A stretch of DNA of 6,112 nucleotides from Akkermansia muciniphila. GTDB lineage: Bacteria; Verrucomicrobiota; Verrucomicrobiia; Limisphaerales; SXTU01. Below are positions 5,712 to 6,112 of the stretch, in pieces (within the stretch, counting starts at the first letter, position 1; each line of letters opens with the position of its first letter). A program made the position numbers and the translations under genes. Location: NCBI GenBank assembly GCA_945872195.1, contig CAMBZO010000172.1, positions 1 through 6,112 of the forward strand, given 5' to 3'. The notes beneath the pieces were generated by a model. That model saw only the letters and a program-made list of their open reading frames with translations. It did no database searches and was not told the origin of the DNA.

Positions 5712-5945
5712 CTACACAAACTCGTTCAGGTTGAAGAGCACGCGGCACAACTCGCTCATCGGCGACTGCGCGAGGAACGGCGCCGCGACCGTCAGTTCCC
5801 GCTCCGTCGGCTGGCAGGCCCAGTGCGCACGGTCAGCGACGGTGCTGGCGAACTCGCGCGGAGCGGCGATGGAGGTGCGTCCACCCGCAACGAATATTGC
5901 GAGCAGAACAAAGCTGGCGGTGAGTTGGGGCCGGAGCAGTTTCAT
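5712..5945 (-). pseudogene. Remnant joining the N- and C-terminal ends of a DUF1549/DUF1553 (PSD1-type) protein
   Basis: A 77-codon frame starting at ATG 5945. Residues 1-28 form a signal peptide (basic start, hydrophobic LTASFVLLAIFVAGG, then SIAAP). DRAHWACQP (38-46) resembles the DRxHWAFQP motif near the start of DUF1549-containing proteins. It then passes directly into PTERELTVAAPFL and SELCRVLFNLNEFV (65-77), which resembles the extreme C-terminus of DUF1553 proteins, normally ending NEFVYVD. Full members are roughly 700-1100 aa, so nearly all of the DUF1549 and DUF1553 domains appear deleted, with the junction near residues 43-48, and the last three residues are replaced by a stop. The frame is kept, so a short exported peptide could still be made. 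These proteins are abundant in Planctomycetota and Verrucomicrobiota, supporting the taxonomic placement. Identification rests on the two end motifs. Confidence 0.6.
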
Positions 5946-6112
5946 TGCTGACGGGTCACTCCGGCAGCGGCTTCACCGCCATGCCAGATCTGGACTACTG
6001 GAAAAGCAGGTCCGGTTCATGGCGTTTCGGCCACTGCTTCCACGGGATGAGACACCACCATCCACGCCGGGCAGTGGATTTCAGACTGCCTCCGAAACCT
6101 GCTCCAATGGGC
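5946..6112. other. Unassigned right edge
   Basis: No gene can be supported. On the minus strand, one frame is open from 6111 to a TAG at 5995-5997 and ends GWWCLIPWKQWPKRHEPDLL; another reads VVQIWHGGEAAAGVTRQQ to a TGA that overlaps the ATG of the DUF1549/DUF1553 remnant but is broken upstream by a TGA. On the plus strand a frame is open from ATG 5981 to the edge (MPDLDYWKSRSGSW). None is recognised, and all may be chance or the end of another decayed gene. Confidence 0.3.

Overview
The window is GC-rich bacterial DNA, most probably from the Verrucomicrobiota (Limisphaerales/Pedosphaera-like) or a close PVC relative. That placement is an inference from three things: a remnant of an H-X9-DG pseudopilin, a remnant of a DUF1549/DUF1553 (planctomycete-type cytochrome-associated) protein, and start codons without clear Shine-Dalgarno sequences. 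No rRNA, tRNA, CRISPR array or intact mobile element was found.

The left and central part (1-4447, plus strand) holds five intact or edge-cut genes for envelope and membrane functions. First is the 3' part of a methionine sulfoxide reductase B whose upstream frame carries a lipoprotein signal (LVGC lipobox), so it is probably exported and lipidated. After a 223-bp gap come a LolC/E-type permease and its LolD ATPase, the inner-membrane machine that releases lipoproteins for outer-membrane sorting. Between permease and ATPase lies a long, nearly perfect hairpin built from degenerate hexamers. Then follow a phosphatidylserine synthase (pssA) and, 3 nt later, a LysE/RhtB-family exporter. Lipoprotein sorting and phospholipid synthesis sit side by side, and the first gene could be a client of the Lol system.

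The right part (4448-6112) is different. A 391-bp non-coding stretch (4448-4838) carries two inverted-repeat cassettes made of short tandem units (ATCTG decamers; CCTTTGCGG nonamers). Beyond it, on the minus strand, is a decayed block. In transcription order it contains a 77-codon remnant joining the two ends of a DUF1549/DUF1553 protein, a small basic ORF, and a nucleotidyltransferase-like gene overlapping it by ATGA and broken by a frameshift beside a G run. A second fossil, the C-terminus of a pseudopilin, lies antisense just upstream of the lol permease.

No clearly new system is evident. The items most worth a second look are the lol hairpin, the two repeat cassettes, the fossil genes, and the broken small-ORF/nucleotidyltransferase pair, which could be a degraded toxin-antitoxin-like module.
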